NCBI GenBank assembly: GCA_003024785.1
Contig: PUQB01000714.1
Location: forward strand, 48,379-112,378
DNA: 64,000 nucleotides
From: Selaginella tamariscina
Lineage: Eukaryota; Streptophyta; Lycopodiopsida; Selaginellales; Selaginellaceae
Reading direction: 5' to 3'
This document shows, piece by piece, positions 43,400 to 55,315 of the stretch (positions are counted from its first letter, which is position 1; each line of letters begins with the position of its first letter). The translations under genes and the position numbers were made by a program. The notes under the pieces were generated by a model. That model was not told the origin of the DNA. It worked only from the letters and a program-made list of their open reading frames with translations, and did no database searches.

Positions 43400-44760
43400 C
43401 TATCCTCTGAGCTCCTGCACCTCAGCGTCTTGTGCTTGAGCATGTTGAACTACTTGACTAAACTCACTAACCATCCTTGTTAATGCATTACATAAGTGTG
43501 TTTGGAATTCTCCAACCATTGTGGCTCTCCTAATGCGTGACAAAGCATCTACCACCACGTTAGCCTTTCCCACGCAATGCTCAATAGGGAATTTGTCAAA
43601 CTCCATGAGCTTAACCATCCAGCTAGCTTGCCGAGAGTTTAACTCTTTCTATTTGAACAAATACACAAAAGTCTTGTGATTTGTAAACACTTTGAAACTT
43701 GCACCATAAAGATAATGCCTCCAAATTTGTAATGCATTAACAATAGCTAGTAGTTCTTGCTCATACGTCGAGTACTATTGCTCTGTAGGATTCAAAGTAC
43801 GACTCTCATAAGCAATAGGCCTTCCCTCTTGCATAAGTACAGCTCCAATGGTCACTCCACTTGCATCACATGATACCTTAGAGGGATCTGCAATACATAA
43901 AATTGGTGCACGTACCAAGGCTTGTTTCAAAGCTTGAAAATTATTCTTCTATGAAGCACTCCATGCAAAGGGAATGTCTTTCCTTAGCAACCTAGTTAAT
44001 GGAGAAGCTTTCTTAGCATAAGTCTTTGACAAATTGTTGGTAATAACCAACCATGCCCAAGAAACTCCTTAACTCTTGTACATTGCTAGGAACTGACCAT
44101 TGCTCCACCACTACCACCTTATGTTGATCAGTCTTGACTCCACTTGGCGTCACAATGTGACCCAAATACTCCACTTTGCACTAAGCAAATGCACATTTGC
44201 TCTTCTTTGCATAGAGCTTGTTCTCTCGCAGCAACCAAAGGACTCTCCGCACATGCTCCACATGCTTCTTCATATTCTTACTGTAAATAAGAATATTGTC
44301 GAGAAAGATCTCCACAAGTCGTGCAAGTAGCCACCAAACACCTCAATCATCAACCAAGTGAATGTGGCTGGGGCATTTGTTAAGCCAAACGGCATAATAG
44401 TGAATTTGAAATGCCCAAAGCTAGTGTTGAAAACAATTTTGTAGATATCTACCTCCTTCACAACAATTTAATGATACCGACTATACAAATCTATCTTGGT
44501 GAATACTCTGGCTCCACTGAGATGATCCATGATAGTATCCACACATGGCATGGGCATCTCACCCTTCACTGTTTGCTTGTTGAGATCTGTATAGTCTATG
44601 CACATCCTCATGGTGCCATCTTTCTTCTTGACAAGCAATACTGGTGCACTGAATGGAGGCTTGCTTGATTGTATGAAGCCATATTCCAATATCTCCATCA
44701 CTTGTCTTTTAACCTCTTGCTCCTCAGCATGGCTTAGTCAAACAGCCTATAATAAATGGC
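43400..44760 (-). pseudogene. pol: B2 reverse transcriptase and RNase H
   Basis: 44701-44468 encodes [20 protein letters not shown] and [11 protein letters not shown] before a stop. 44461-44270 continues with FGHFKFTIMPFGLTNAPATF. The active site FLDN (44306-44295) is in a shifted frame and has the same Asp-to-Asn change as B. RNase H ends at 43618-43400 with EHCVGKANVVVDALSRI. Several stops. Confidence 0.8.
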
Positions 44761-44865
44761 TTTTGTACCCGGTTCCAACATAATCTCATGCTCCACACCT
44801 CTTGCAAGTGGTAAGCCATAAGGTAGCTCGGGAGGAAAGACGTCAATAAACTCCTCAAGGACAAG

Positions 44866-46190
44866 TCATATAATAGCTTCACCCGAGGTGACATTAGAAG
44901 AATCTAACTCATATATATACATTAGAAAGACTTGATCTTCTTTATTATGGAGATATTTCTTCAAAAACATAATAGAAAAATACTTGTTTGGAGACTCAAG
45001 CTTTGTTCCAAACCAAGTGTCTTTCACTCCATTGTACTCAAGTTTCACTCACTTGGTGCTCCACTTGATCTCAGGATCCACATGTTCTAGCCAGCTCATC
45101 CTAAGGATGAGATCCATGTGCGCTAGCTTCGCAAGAAAGAAAGTCTTCACCAATTGAGTTTTGCCAATCGCATTGAACGTCCACCAAGTCGTCCCTCCAC
45201 CACAATAGCACATGTGTGGCTCCTCCCATGCCATGCAATTTACTTATCGAGCAAGCACAAACAAAAATTTACCTCATGGTTTAGAGCTATCTCCCTGGTA
45301 CTCATCTCCACGCTCCATCTCATAAAGCTTCTTAGGCGTCTCCTTGTCCTTACCGCCATTAAAACTTTTGCCCTTGGGCTTGTTCTCCTTGAACAATTTG
45401 CCTTCCAGTGTCCCACCTCTCCACACATGTGGCAAGGTTCACTATCAAACACCTTAACATTTTCTTAGGCCAATTCATGATGCAATAAGAACTAGAGGCT
45501 ACTAACTTGGACTTTGGCCTAGCACGATTGTTATTCCCTCTGTACTCTTGGTGCTCACAAGAACTTGGAGAGGTGCTCCTACCATGCTTCTTGCCATACC
45601 TTTCATTCTCCTTAAACACCTTATCCTCCTTGTTTAGCAAGTGGGTGTATTCAAATAGCTCCTTTAAAGTCTTGGACTGAATCACTGAGTTAAGATGTCT
45701 ATTCAAGTTAGCACTTCACAACCCATCTATAAAATAATCCTTTTGCTAGTTGACAGACACGTTAAGTACACAGCAAAGTAATTGACTTAACTTCTCAATG
45801 TAAACATCCAAGGTCATCTTCCCTTGCTCTAAGTGTTGCAGTTCATATCTTGCATGAGACACATTGAACCGAGGAGCATACTCCTTAAATAACTTAGAGA
45901 ACTTTTCCTAAGTTGAATCATCTCTTGGTGAGCTAAATGGTGCTGATTTTGAATGACTTCATAACTTTATTCTTCAAGGTTACTGATACAGCTATCATAG
46001 CCTGCTCGGTAGTCACTCCTTATGCAGTAAGCAAGTTTGCTGCTATCTCCAACCAACTCATAACCTCATCTGCAGATTCTCTACCAGAAAAGGTGGAATG
46101 CGAAGACAATCCAACACCCTACTCTTACCACCCATGGTTTCTTGAGCAAGTTGATCTTCAATAGTATCCAACCGCTCACGAATCATGTCC
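44866..46190 (-). pseudogene. gag: B2 gag and protease remnant
   Basis: Gag: 45706-45359 is open (SVIQSKTLKELFEYTHLL, then a Ser/Arg-rich region) and 45452-45240 contains the zinc knuckle CHMCGEVGHWKANC. Upstream to about 46190 the capsid is in pieces. Protease: GGTTWWTFNAIGK at about 45200 joins directly to VKTFFLAKLAHMDLI, so the D(S/T)GA active site is missing. Then KDTWFGTKLESPNKY (45048-44866). An insertion (solo LTR) sits upstream at 46196-46453. Confidence 0.65.
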
Positions 46191-46195
46191 AAGGA

Positions 46196-46453
46196 TGTTA
46201 CAACCCGTATAATGAATCAAATAATATTCTTCATAAAGGTATAAGCCAAAATATTCCCAAAGGGTTATACCTAGATTTAGAAGAATCCAAAAAGGATATA
46301 GATCTAAGATATAAAAGGGAATTAGGAGAATTATGGAAGGCACCCTAATATTGGAAGCTTTTTTGGAGAGCAGCGTGTGGAGACTAGAGACAACTCGGGG
46401 GAGGTTGGGTGGTTTTGTGAGGGTCTCTAGTTTGTACGTAGTGGTGCTTAACA
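46196..46453 (+). repeat. solo LTR of the B family (B3), opposite strand to B2
   Basis: Starts TGTTACAACCCG, ends GGTGCTTAACA, and matches the reverse complement of the B2 LTR, about 258 bp. AAGGA before and AAAGA after are a one-mismatch 5-bp duplication. Solo LTRs arise by recombination between the two LTRs of an element. Confidence 0.85.
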
Positions 46454-46602
46454 AAAGAGCTAGCACATACTCTTGAAATTGCTTGCAATCCTTCGCCATA
46501 GTGTATACTTTAAGCATAATTTCATGGTTTGTCCACTCCTCATTGGTGTTGTCCTCTCCTTCTCACTGGTCACTCATCTGGAACCTTTCTCCAATACCAA
46601 AT

Positions 46603-46771
46603 TGTTGGCATCACTATGTACAAACTAGAGAACTTCACAAAACCACCCAACCTCCCCCGAATTGTCTCTAGTCTTTTTGGATTCTTTTAGATCTATATAT
46701 AACCTTTTAAGAATATTCTAGTCTATACCTTTATGAAAAATATTCTTTGATTTGTTATACGGGTCATAACA
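46603..46771 (-). repeat. 5' LTR of B2 (shortened)
   Basis: 169 bp; lacks about 45 bp of the middle present in the other B-family LTRs. Ends GGGTCATAACA. Confidence 0.85.
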
Positions 46772-46776
46772 ATGTA

Positions 46777-47462
46777 CTTCTTTAGGGAAGTCAATATCCA
46801 GTGAGATTTTAAAAGTTGGTGTTAATTTTTGATATCAACTTCATCTTGAAGTCAAATACAGTTATTCAAAAAGTTAATTTCTTGACTTTACATCATGGTC
46901 ACAAATGTGGGCACTCAGAGAATATACAAAGTATGTATCTTTAATTCTCTAGAATATTATAAAGTAAAACTTTTCTTTACTCAAGGTTTGATGGTGTTCC
47001 TTGAGTTTGGTTCAATATCTATGAAAGTATGATTTTAAATTATTAAGATAGCTCAAGAAGAAGTTCCCTAGCTTATGGTTCAGTATTTGGTTTGAGATAT
47101 GAGATTTTTAATCACCTCATTTATTAAGATATTTATACTCTAGACTTTGAAAATATTTATGACAGTCTTTTTAAGATTTATTATAAATGACTTAATAAAG
47201 TATGGTATAATATCTGTTGAATATTAAGATTAGAGTGCTCAATATTAAGACTTAGTTATGATCATATGAGGTGGCCATAATTATAATATAAAAAGATTCA
47301 AAAGGAAGGATTTTATTCTAACACTTTAGCAAGGTAATATTTTAGTGTTGTAGCTTAAAACGCAATTTTTAAGTTATTTAAGAAATGAGAAAGAGTTTCT
47401 CAATACATTGTTAGGGAGTAATGTAGAACTTGATGGGATTACTAGATCTTTAGATTGAATAG
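46777..47462. other. AT-rich non-coding host sequence
   Basis: No coding stretch or repeat match found. It bridges B2 and F1; AATAG (47458-47462) is the F1 target. Confidence 0.5.
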
Positions 47463-47885
47463 TGTCATGACTCAATACAAAATATAGGATATGCTTATAG
47501 GATACGACCTACAGGATACAGAATACAAGATACGGGATACATGATATACCTATAAGATATACCTACAAGATATACCAATAGGATATACTAACAGGATATG
47601 CCTACAGGATATGCTTACAGGATATACTTATAAGATAAACAACATTATTTTAGCTCATGCCTAGATTAGCTCCTAGAGTATTAATTTTAGCTTATGCCTA
47701 GATTAGCTCTTGAAATTGTGAGTATAAAAGCTCCGACTTAATTGTTGTACAATCAGTTACTATCAACACTAGTCATTCTACAATCATTCTTGTCCTGTTT
47801 CTTGTTCTTGTTTTGTTTCTTGCTCTTGCTTTGCTTTTGAGTCAAGCTCCTTGTTCTTATCATGCTTTTGGGTCGTGGCTTGACG
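47463..47885 (+). repeat. 5' LTR of F1
   Basis: Contains a 14-18-bp minisatellite based on GGATATACCTACA (47480-47640), a TATAAAA box at 47723-47729 and a pyrimidine-rich CTTGTTCTTG tract. The inner end TTGACG corresponds to TTGACA elsewhere. Confidence 0.85.
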
Positions 47886-47954
47886 ATTTGATAATAATTA
47901 CTTTTTTTTTTCTTGGTTCTTCTCCCTTGTTTCTCCTTTTTTTCTTTCACGGAT

Positions 47955-48850
47955 CATGGCAGATTTTGAGCAATTTCAACGCGAGCACCAAATATTGCTT
48001 CATGAGCTGGCCACTTTGCGCCAAGTGGTCATAAATCTATAAGGTTCCACCATTGCGGCACATGCAGCTGTTGATGCATCCTTCAAGGCTGCTGCATAGC
48101 CTCTCTCTCAAGCATCCATGGTTCCCTCTTCATCAAATTTTTCTTCAGAGCCAAAGATCAACATGCCGGAGAAGTTCAGTGGCAATTGCACCAATTTCTA
48201 AGGTTTCTGAATCAGATCAGGCTTTTAATCCACATGCAACCATGCCACTACTCGACTGATGCACAAAAGGTTGGCCTTTTGGCATCCTTACTAGTTGGAT
48301 CCCCACGGGCTTGGGTTGCCCCTTTGCTGGAACATGACAACCCATTGATAAAAGACTTTGAAGGATTCGTAGCTGCCTTTGAAGCTTACTTTGGAAATCC
48401 CAATAAGTACCATTCCATATGCACAAAGTTAAGGAAGCTCGCACAAGGATCCCGACCAGTTTCTGTTTATGCATCCGAATTTTAGCAACTTTGCACGAAC
48501 ATTCCATGGGACGAGACTGCATTTATCGAACACTTCCATTTTGGTTGAGGGATGACATGAAGGACCTTCTCCTTACATTATCAGATGCCCAAACCTTAGT
48601 GAAGATCATGCAACAGGCCATTCGTTACGACAACCGTTTATTCAAACGTCATTAGGAAAAATCCCATCAACAGTTCCTGTAAGTCAATCATGTAGCTGTA
48701 ACACATGTTCCTAAAGTAGTTCCTATGGTGGCCCACTTTCAACTGCTAAGAAGCAATGTCATCGTGGTAAGAACTTATGTTTGTATTGTGGTGAAGCAGG
48801 ACACAAGGTGCAGAATGTCCTGTTAAAACTAAGAAGTTCAAGACGCATGA
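47955..48850 (+). pseudogene. gag: F1 gag
   Basis: The ATG at 47955 encodes a start that matches F3 gag (HQILLHELATLRQVV). Across stops: INMPEKFSGN, RLLIHMQPCHYSTDAQKVGL, SLLVGSPRAWVAPLLEHD, FEAYFGNPNKYHS, all in the order of the Sushi/PEG10-type capsid. A last block ETAFIEHFHFG and a knuckle remnant CLYCGEAGHK (48778-48810, final Cys lost) close the gene. At least five stops. Confidence 0.8.
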
Positions 48851-49009
48851 AGTTAAAGTTGAAGTTCAGTCAGAAAACTTTAATGTCCACTTCATCTAGG
48901 AGCCACGAAGTTAGACGTAGGCGTAGGCTCCATTGGTGCTTCTCACACCATTCCATCACTCAATTTTCCTATACACATTCACTTCAATAATCGAGAGCTC
49001 AAGGAGTCT

Positions 49010-49260
49010 GTCTTGTTAGACACTAGTATAAATGCATACTTCATGAATGATACTTTTGCAACTCAACATGGCATTCTGGTGGTAAAGTTGAAGCGTGCAA
49101 TTCCCGTAGAGGTCATAGATGGTCGTCTGATTGCTTCTGGCGCAGTTACCCATGCTACCACACCTCTTTTTTGCACCCATGGTGCATTCAATTGTTCAAT
49201 TTCCTTCAACTTAATCAAGACTCAGATGACTCTCATTATTTTGGGCATGCCATGATTTGT
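49010..49260 (+). pseudogene. pol: F1 aspartic protease
   Basis: LLDTSINAYFMND replaces the usual D(S/T)GA active site (Gly to Ile). Then FATQHGILVVKL, a CTHGAFNCSISFNLI flap context and IILGMP at the C-terminal end. One open frame of 80 codons; inactive by the Gly change. Confidence 0.7.
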
Positions 49261-49799
49261 GGTTGCAAATTCTCAGATCGACTGCAGGTCTAGGACGCTC
49301 ATGTTTTCCTCTTCAGTAGCCAGGATTAATCTGTACCTTCCTACGTGCAGGATATGACCTTAGTGTCTGAGGCAGTACAAGCTACAGAATTGACCGTGCC
49401 TATTCCTATATCAGTGTCGAAAGTTCCTCCTCAACAGGATCCACCTCCTATCAGTTCATTAGCACATTCGTAGGCTCTCCTCACTCCTATGCATTTACGG
49501 ACTTCTGTATAGGGTTCTTCCAATCTGTACACTTGTCAAAATCAGCATAGGTTTTTTCCAATCTTGCCTTTTTTCATTACTCTACTTCTATTTCATCCCC
49601 CCAAAATCCTTCCCTCTTTTCATTCACAGCTCCCTCCTTCTCCTCTCCGCATTTTTACCACTAATATGCATGAATTTGCCACTGATCCTACTCATTTTCA
49701 TCTTTTTACTTTTTAAGTAACTCCTATGTCCTCTTCTACCTCTCATGTATCTAACTCTCATGTTTTTCAATCTTTTCTCTTCTCCTACTTTTCCCTGCC
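49261..49799 (+). other. F1 spacer between protease and RT
   Basis: Low-complexity Ser/Pro/Thr-rich coding potential in pieces. The same spacer in F3 (62450-62970) is more open, so it probably encodes a linker of the polyprotein. Confidence 0.4.
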
Positions 49800-51150
49800 A
49801 TCCAAGTATCACTCCTTTCAAGACATTTTTGATAAGCACAAGGCTGTAGGTCTTCTTATTCACAGGTCCTACGATTGTTCTTTGATCTTGCGGAAGGGAA
49901 GACTCACCATTCGAATCGATTTATGCACTGTCACCTACAGAATTAAAGGTTCTTCGCTAGTACATCGAGAACAACTTGGCATCTGGCTTCATTAGTCACT
50001 CAAAGTCCTCTGTAAGAGCACCTATCTTCTTTGTCAAGGAGAAAGATGAGAGTTTACGTTTGGTTGTGAACTACAAGGGTTTGAATCAAGTCACCATCCA
50101 GAATCAGTACCCGTTACTATTAATCCCGAAACTTCTTGATCAGCTACGAGGAGTAAAGGTGTTCACAAAGATTGACTTACGGGGGCCTACAATCTTGTAC
50201 GGTTTCATCCAGGCGATGAGTGGAACACTACCTTACATACAAGGCATAGACACTTCGAGTACATGGTAATGTCTTTCAGACTTACAAATGCCCCAACCGT
50301 GTTCCAACACATGGTGAACGACATCTTTTGTGACTTCTTGGATCAATTTGTGGTGATTTACCTTGATGACATCCTGATTTTCTCCAAGGACCAGGCGGCA
50401 CATGACAAGCATGTATGACTAGTTCTATAGAAGCTTCGTAAGTATGGCATGTACGCGAAGTTGGAGAAGTATTTTTTTGACAGGATATTGTAGAGTTCTT
50501 GGGCTACATCGTCTCTCCTATTGGACATCTCAATGGACATGCACAAAGTTTGTCATGGAGTAAGAGAAGCCTAAGTCTGTACGAGATGTACAATATTTCC
50601 TTGGCTTCACAAATTTCTACATGCAATTCATATAGGACTTCTCCAAGCGTGTACTTCCATTCACGGAACTCACCAAGCGCACAGGGGATTTCTCTTGATC
50701 TGACAAGGCAGAACATGCATTCATAGCACTCAAGGATGCCTTTATGACATCTTCGATTTTAGCACATCCTGATCCTTCTCGTCCCTTCTTTGTTGAAGCA
50801 GATGCTTCGAACTTTGCAGTAGGTTCTATTTTATTTCAAGTTGAAGAAGACAAGTTACTCCATCCTATTGCTTTTCACTCTCGTAAGCTCCTTTTGGTGA
50901 AAATCAATTACAAGATTCATGACAAGGAACTCAAGGTCATTATGGATTCGTTGAAGAGTGGCGACACTTCTTGGAAGGTGTTGTGCATCCTATACAAGTT
51001 CTTATGGATCACAAAAACCTGGAGTTTTTTCAAACAGCTTGAGTTCTTAGTCAGCAACAAGCTAGGTGGGTGGAATTCCTATCATGTTTTGATTTTGTCA
51101 TTGTCTATAGGCTTAATTTTTGAAATGGCAAAGCGGATGCATTGTTAGGT
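49800..51150 (+). pseudogene. pol: F1 reverse transcriptase and RNase H
   Basis: [14 protein letters not shown] starts the block (49805). Then IFFVKEKDESLRLVVNYKGL (49976-50269), KVFTKIDLRG, a frameshift, and [14 protein letters not shown] with YLDD at 50359-50370. The thumb region and a LAHPDPSRPFFVEADASNFA RNase H start (50760-50820) follow, then VGSILFQVEEDKLLHPIAFH. A few stops. Catalytic YLDD and the first RNase H Asp are intact. Confidence 0.8.
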
Positions 51151-52260
51151 GCTCTTACCTTGCATCAACCCTAAGCGATCCTGCATATGACTGTCAAAAG
51201 CAAATATTGTTGGATCCTAATTGATTTCGGCTTGCGACACTACTGGTTCATCAGGCTCCAGTAAATTCAACACTTCTACAGGGCATCTATTTGCAATTGG
51301 CTACAGACGACTTGGCAAAGAATGTGTCCTCACACATTAGTTCTGACATGGCAAGCTCCTCTTCCTCTAGTTCCCGTACAAACTACAAGTTGATTGCCAT
51401 ACAGGACGAACTCCTGTACCGGGAAGGTCTCCTGTACATTCATGTTGGTGTTTATAGGACTCGTGTGGTACAGGATTGTCATGATACCCTGACTATAGGA
51501 TATTTTGGTGTGGCCAAAGACAGTTGAGTTGGTGACTCGCAACTATTGGTGGCTTGGGTTGCGAGGTTTTGTGGAAAAGTTTGTATGGAGTTGTGACACC
51601 TGCAACAGGTCAAAGATGGCTCATCATGTGCTCTTTGGTCTTCTTCGTCTTCTTCTTGTTCCCTTTGCTCCTTGGAGATCCATTTTTATGGATTTTCTCA
51701 CAGATCTTCCTCCTCGTGGATTTGATGTAGTTCTTATGGTGGTCGATTATTTCACCAAACAGGCTCATTCCCTACCCTATAATAAGACGGCTACAGCCAG
51801 ACAACTGTTGAGTTGATGATTTGTGAAGTGTTCCAACATCATGGTCTTCCTGAGAGCATTGTTTTTAATCGAGGCCCACAATTCATGTTTAGAATTTAGT
51901 GAGAGCTTCTCTGGAGTCTACAAGTTAAAGCGGATCTTTCTTCATGATATCATCCATAAATTAGCTAGAGTTACCATCTACTGTGAAACTTCATCCTGTG
52001 TTTCACACCTCTTTAATGGAACCATATCATCCTTTTTCTCTTCCTGGTCGTGCTTCTTTTCCTCCCCCTCCTGTGGTCATTAACGATGAACCTAAGTATA
52101 AAGTTGCAGCCATCCTTAATTCTTATCTTCATCGCCACCAACTTAAATATTTGGTGGATTGGAAAGGTTATTTGCCCACTGATCGCACTTGAGAACCTGC
52201 ATTCAATTTACTTCATGCTTCTTCCAAGGTTGTTGCCTTCCATTAACGTTATCATGTTAA
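51150..52260 (+). pseudogene. pol: F1 integrase with chromodomain, core deleted
   Basis: Zinc end: QDCHDTLTIGYFG (second His is Tyr), shift, then YWWLGLRGFVEKF and CDTCNRSK (about 51592-51615). Core: FMDFLTDLPPRGFDVVLMVV (first Asp, near 51695), then HHGLPESIVFNRGPQF, where the second catalytic Asp is Asn. Soon after an SGYHP-like stretch the sequence jumps to VKLHPVFHTSLMEPYHPFSL (about 51980), so the Glu block and the rest are missing. A chromodomain follows at 52095-52255 (YLVDWKGYLPTDRT), one stop after it. Confidence 0.75.
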
Positions 52261-52305
52261 ACCAAGTCACAAAACTCATGGAATTCGTCCTTAGGGAGGA
52301 GGTGT

Positions 52306-52717
52306 TGTCACGACCTGATACATAATACATGATATACTTACACGATACGACCTACAGGATACATGATGCAAGATACGGGATACAGGATATGCCTATAAGA
52401 TATATCTACATGATATACCAGCAAGATATGCCTACAGGATATGCTTACAGGATATACCTACAAGATAAGAGACATTATTTTTAGCTCATGCCTAGATTAA
52501 CTCCTAGAGTATTATTTTTAGTTTATGCCTAGATTAGCTCTTGGAGTTGTGAGTATAAAAGCTTCGACCTAATTGTTGTACAATCAATTACTATCAACAC
52601 CAATCATTTTACGATCATTCTTGTCATGTTCCTTGTTCTTGTCTTGTTCCTTGCTCTTGCCTTGCTTTTGAGTCAAGCCTCCTTGTTCTTATCATGCTCT
52701 TGGGTTGTGGCTTGACA
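52306..52717 (+). repeat. 3' LTR of F1
   Basis: 412 bp. Preceded by the purine tract TTAGGGAGGAGGTGT. Same GGATATRCCTACA minisatellite and TATAAAA as the 5' LTR. Confidence 0.85.
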
Positions 52718-52722
52718 AATAG

Positions 52723-54147
52723 TATATCTTAGTTTGATGTACTGAATTAAATAGCTTATTCATGTTTGGAGAGTTCTGTTGAATTATGAGATATAACTGA
52801 AATGTGAAGTTAGTACAACACTTTGGTGTCAAGATAACATTAATGTGGAGATTGATATCTTACTAAATCAGTTAAATGAACAAAAAGATGATTCATGATT
52901 CTTCTCAGTCCTTAATTGACATCTCGAAATACTGAAAGTAACATTATGTTCTATCTCAAGTTAAAGTTTGGTTTATACAAATGTCTCAACTAAGTACAAA
53001 TGTTGGTTTATACAAATGTATCAACTAAGTACAAATGTCTATATTACAGTTCTTGCATTTTGATAAATTAATACAATTGTAGAGTCATATTTACTAATTT
53101 AACAATTTGTTGGTAAATTCAGGATTTAAATATTAGACAATCGTTATCAGTTTGAAAGTATCAATATTGAAATCACCATTGTTTATGGAATGAGGATTAA
53201 TTTAAAAAGTGCTTGTCAAAACACTAATTGTTCAAATTAGTGAAAAAGTTATACTTCGATATAACTTCGGGGTAAATGTTACATAATCCATTTGAGAGTT
53301 AAAAATAGATATAATGTTACAGAGGCATGCAGTATTACGAGTTCAGAAAGACTCTTATCATAGAAACTAAGTTTTAAAATTCAATATTTTAAACCTAATG
53401 AGGTAAGGAGTTAGGAATTATGAAATGAACCTAGTTGTTGTGCTCTTTGGGGAATGAGTAATTGAAATGGGTTAGTTGAGACAAGTGATATCTAGAGATC
53501 GCCAATTGAGGCACTAGATATAGGTGGAGTTTTCTAGTTTTCACATCAATTTGTTAAAAAGGTATGTTAACATCTATATGATCCTTGAACTGGTTGATGT
53601 TTGGAAAGAGTACAAAGTCTGTTGTGAAAGGCAATTAGTTGCAGATTTGATCTGAATTTAATTTCATCAGGAATGAGTTTTATCAATGACACACCAAGTA
53701 GATGGGGTATTTTCAGGTTAGCATGACCTTGTTGTGTACATGTATACATCCATGCACCTTTGGGGTCGCCTCTAGCTAGATTGACATGTCCAAAGAACAT
53801 GGTTTCATAAATAGTACTCGGGTTCCAAAAAAGAGCTTGATTTCAATAAAAATCTCACACCTAATCTGGCATAGCTATACACTAACATGGGATATGTATA
53901 GTAACAGACCCTTATGTAAGGGGTAATGAGAAACACCAAGAGATGCAAAAATGTGAGTCTATAATACTGTAACATGTGGGGATGCAGAAACATTGGAAAA
54001 TTAAAGAAACGTGAAGGCGTTGAGTTAAGCATTTGAGATAGACTCCAATAGCTTTTGTAAGCTTGACGGCCTTCCTGGAGGTTGAGGCTAGTTGACAGTT
54101 GTCCCTTGTAGACCTCCAAACTCAAATAGCTTGTTGTGAGCTTAACA
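52723..54147. other. AT-rich non-coding sequence
   Basis: No gene recognised. A 37-bp direct duplication (GGTTTATACAAATGTCTCAA and following) lies at about 52969-53040. The segment 53567-54147 has short open stretches on the minus strand but no known domain. Confidence 0.5.
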
Positions 54148-54840
54148 GCCTTCTTAGCATGGTTGACCCATATCCCCAATGGAGTCGCCATAAATGGTTT
54201 TCTCAACCTTGCATGGGTAGACTGCTGTTCCCTAGATGTGGAGTTGCCAAAGCGCAATTACCAACGCCCATCTCCAGACATGAAAGGGGGTCTCCCCACC
54301 CCCCCTCCCTTGAGGGGTCCACATGGAGCCTCTCGGTGGCGCTTTGTCTGGAGGGAGTTCTACTTATGTAGTTTGCCTTTCTAGTCTCTAAACGAATTGG
54401 GTTCGTTGGGTCTAATGGCGGATAGAACGCCATGGCTGCTTGCATCTCCTCATGGTCAACAACTAGTCAATGATCACCTTGTAGCATATTATGAAGGAGA
54501 AGAACTAGGAAAGACATTTACTTCTGCCTCCCATACAAAGGGGAAGAGCTTGTCTAGCTATGTTAAGAGCTAAGCTATATTGGGCTATTCCTAGATTGGG
54601 TTCTCCTTGGCTATTGATGCAGCCAGGGGCACCCATGTTGCTTGTGTTGTGGGAGAGCCTACTAGAAACCCTATATGAAAATATGTTCCTATGTGGATCG
54701 ATCCCTCCCATGTTGAAGTTGATCTCCTCTTATAATTTGATCGACACTTACCACATGGTCCAATGGTTGGCAGTCAACCATGTCACCATCATTCACTTAC
54801 TTCCTAGAATCTTATGATGGCCACCTATATTGTCCTTCCT
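54148..54840. repeat. dispersed repeat R, copy R2
   Basis: About 690 bp matching 56247-56908 (R3) along its length, beginning TTCTTAGCATGGTTGACCC and ending GATGGCCACCTATATTG; the last 300 bp also match R1. No protein signal. Confidence 0.8.
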
Positions 54841-54895
54841 CATGATGGCCTAAAGCCATCATTGCCATAACCAAGGCTCATAATGCCCATGGTCA

Positions 54896-55140
54896 TCCTC
54901 TTGTGGACTTTGGTTGTCCCCCTGAGGACCTTTGGCCATCCTCTCGGGACCTTTGGCTGCCCCTTGCAACCTTTGGTTGTCCCCCTACAGACCTCTAACT
55001 CTCCTCCTCAGGACATCCGGCCATCCTCTTGTGGACCTCTGGCCTTCCTCTTGGGACCTCTAGCTATCCCCCTGCAGACCTTAGACCCTTTTCACAAGAC
55101 ATCCAGTTATCCTCCTGTGCCTTCCTCCTAGGACCTCTGA
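54896..55140. repeat. degenerate minisatellite, unit about 23 bp (GGACCTTTGGCCATCCTCTT)
   Basis: About ten imperfect copies of a GGACCTYTGGCCATCCTCTTG-like unit. An open frame through it (82 codons, Pro/Leu-rich) is a consequence of the repeat. Confidence 0.7.
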
Positions 55141-55315
55141 CTTGACCTCCACTTTGTTGCTGAGGAGCACCTAGCCGTCAACCATATGCCTGAACTTAAT
55201 CCTGGCTATGTCCCAAAGCCATGGCATAACTATCATGCCTCAACAATCACCTATTCTTGGATTCCTCATTATCTAGGTCTTGTGTTGCTGTGCCATGCTC
55301 CCTCCCTATGGGGTC

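Larger units (their letters stand above)
42020..46771 (-). mobile_element. element B2: second B-family gypsy element
   Basis: LTRs at 42020-42233 and 46603-46771, exact 5-bp duplication ATGTA (42015-42019, 46772-46776). A minus-strand primer site ATTTGGTATTGGAG adjoins the right LTR. Gag, protease remnant, RT, RNase H and integrase are present in order on the minus strand. It keeps the gag and integrase core that B lost, but lacks the protease active-site segment. A solo B LTR of opposite strand is inserted upstream of gag. Confidence 0.9.
47463..52717 (+). mobile_element. element F1: Sushi/Tf-like chromovirus, complete but decayed
   Basis: LTRs at 47463-47885 and 52306-52717 begin TGTCA(T/C)GAC, with an exact 5-bp duplication AATAG (47458-47462, 52718-52722). 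Gag, protease, RT, RNase H, integrase and a chromodomain are in order. The protein style ([28 protein letters not shown], gag PRAWVAPLLE) is that of the Sushi/Tf group known from fungi and vertebrates rather than the usual seed-plant chromoviruses. Many stops; integrase is internally deleted. Confidence 0.85.

Noticed and set aside
54136-54384. 82- and 90-codon open frames in R2
   Set aside because: Not conserved as frames in R3 and without any domain.
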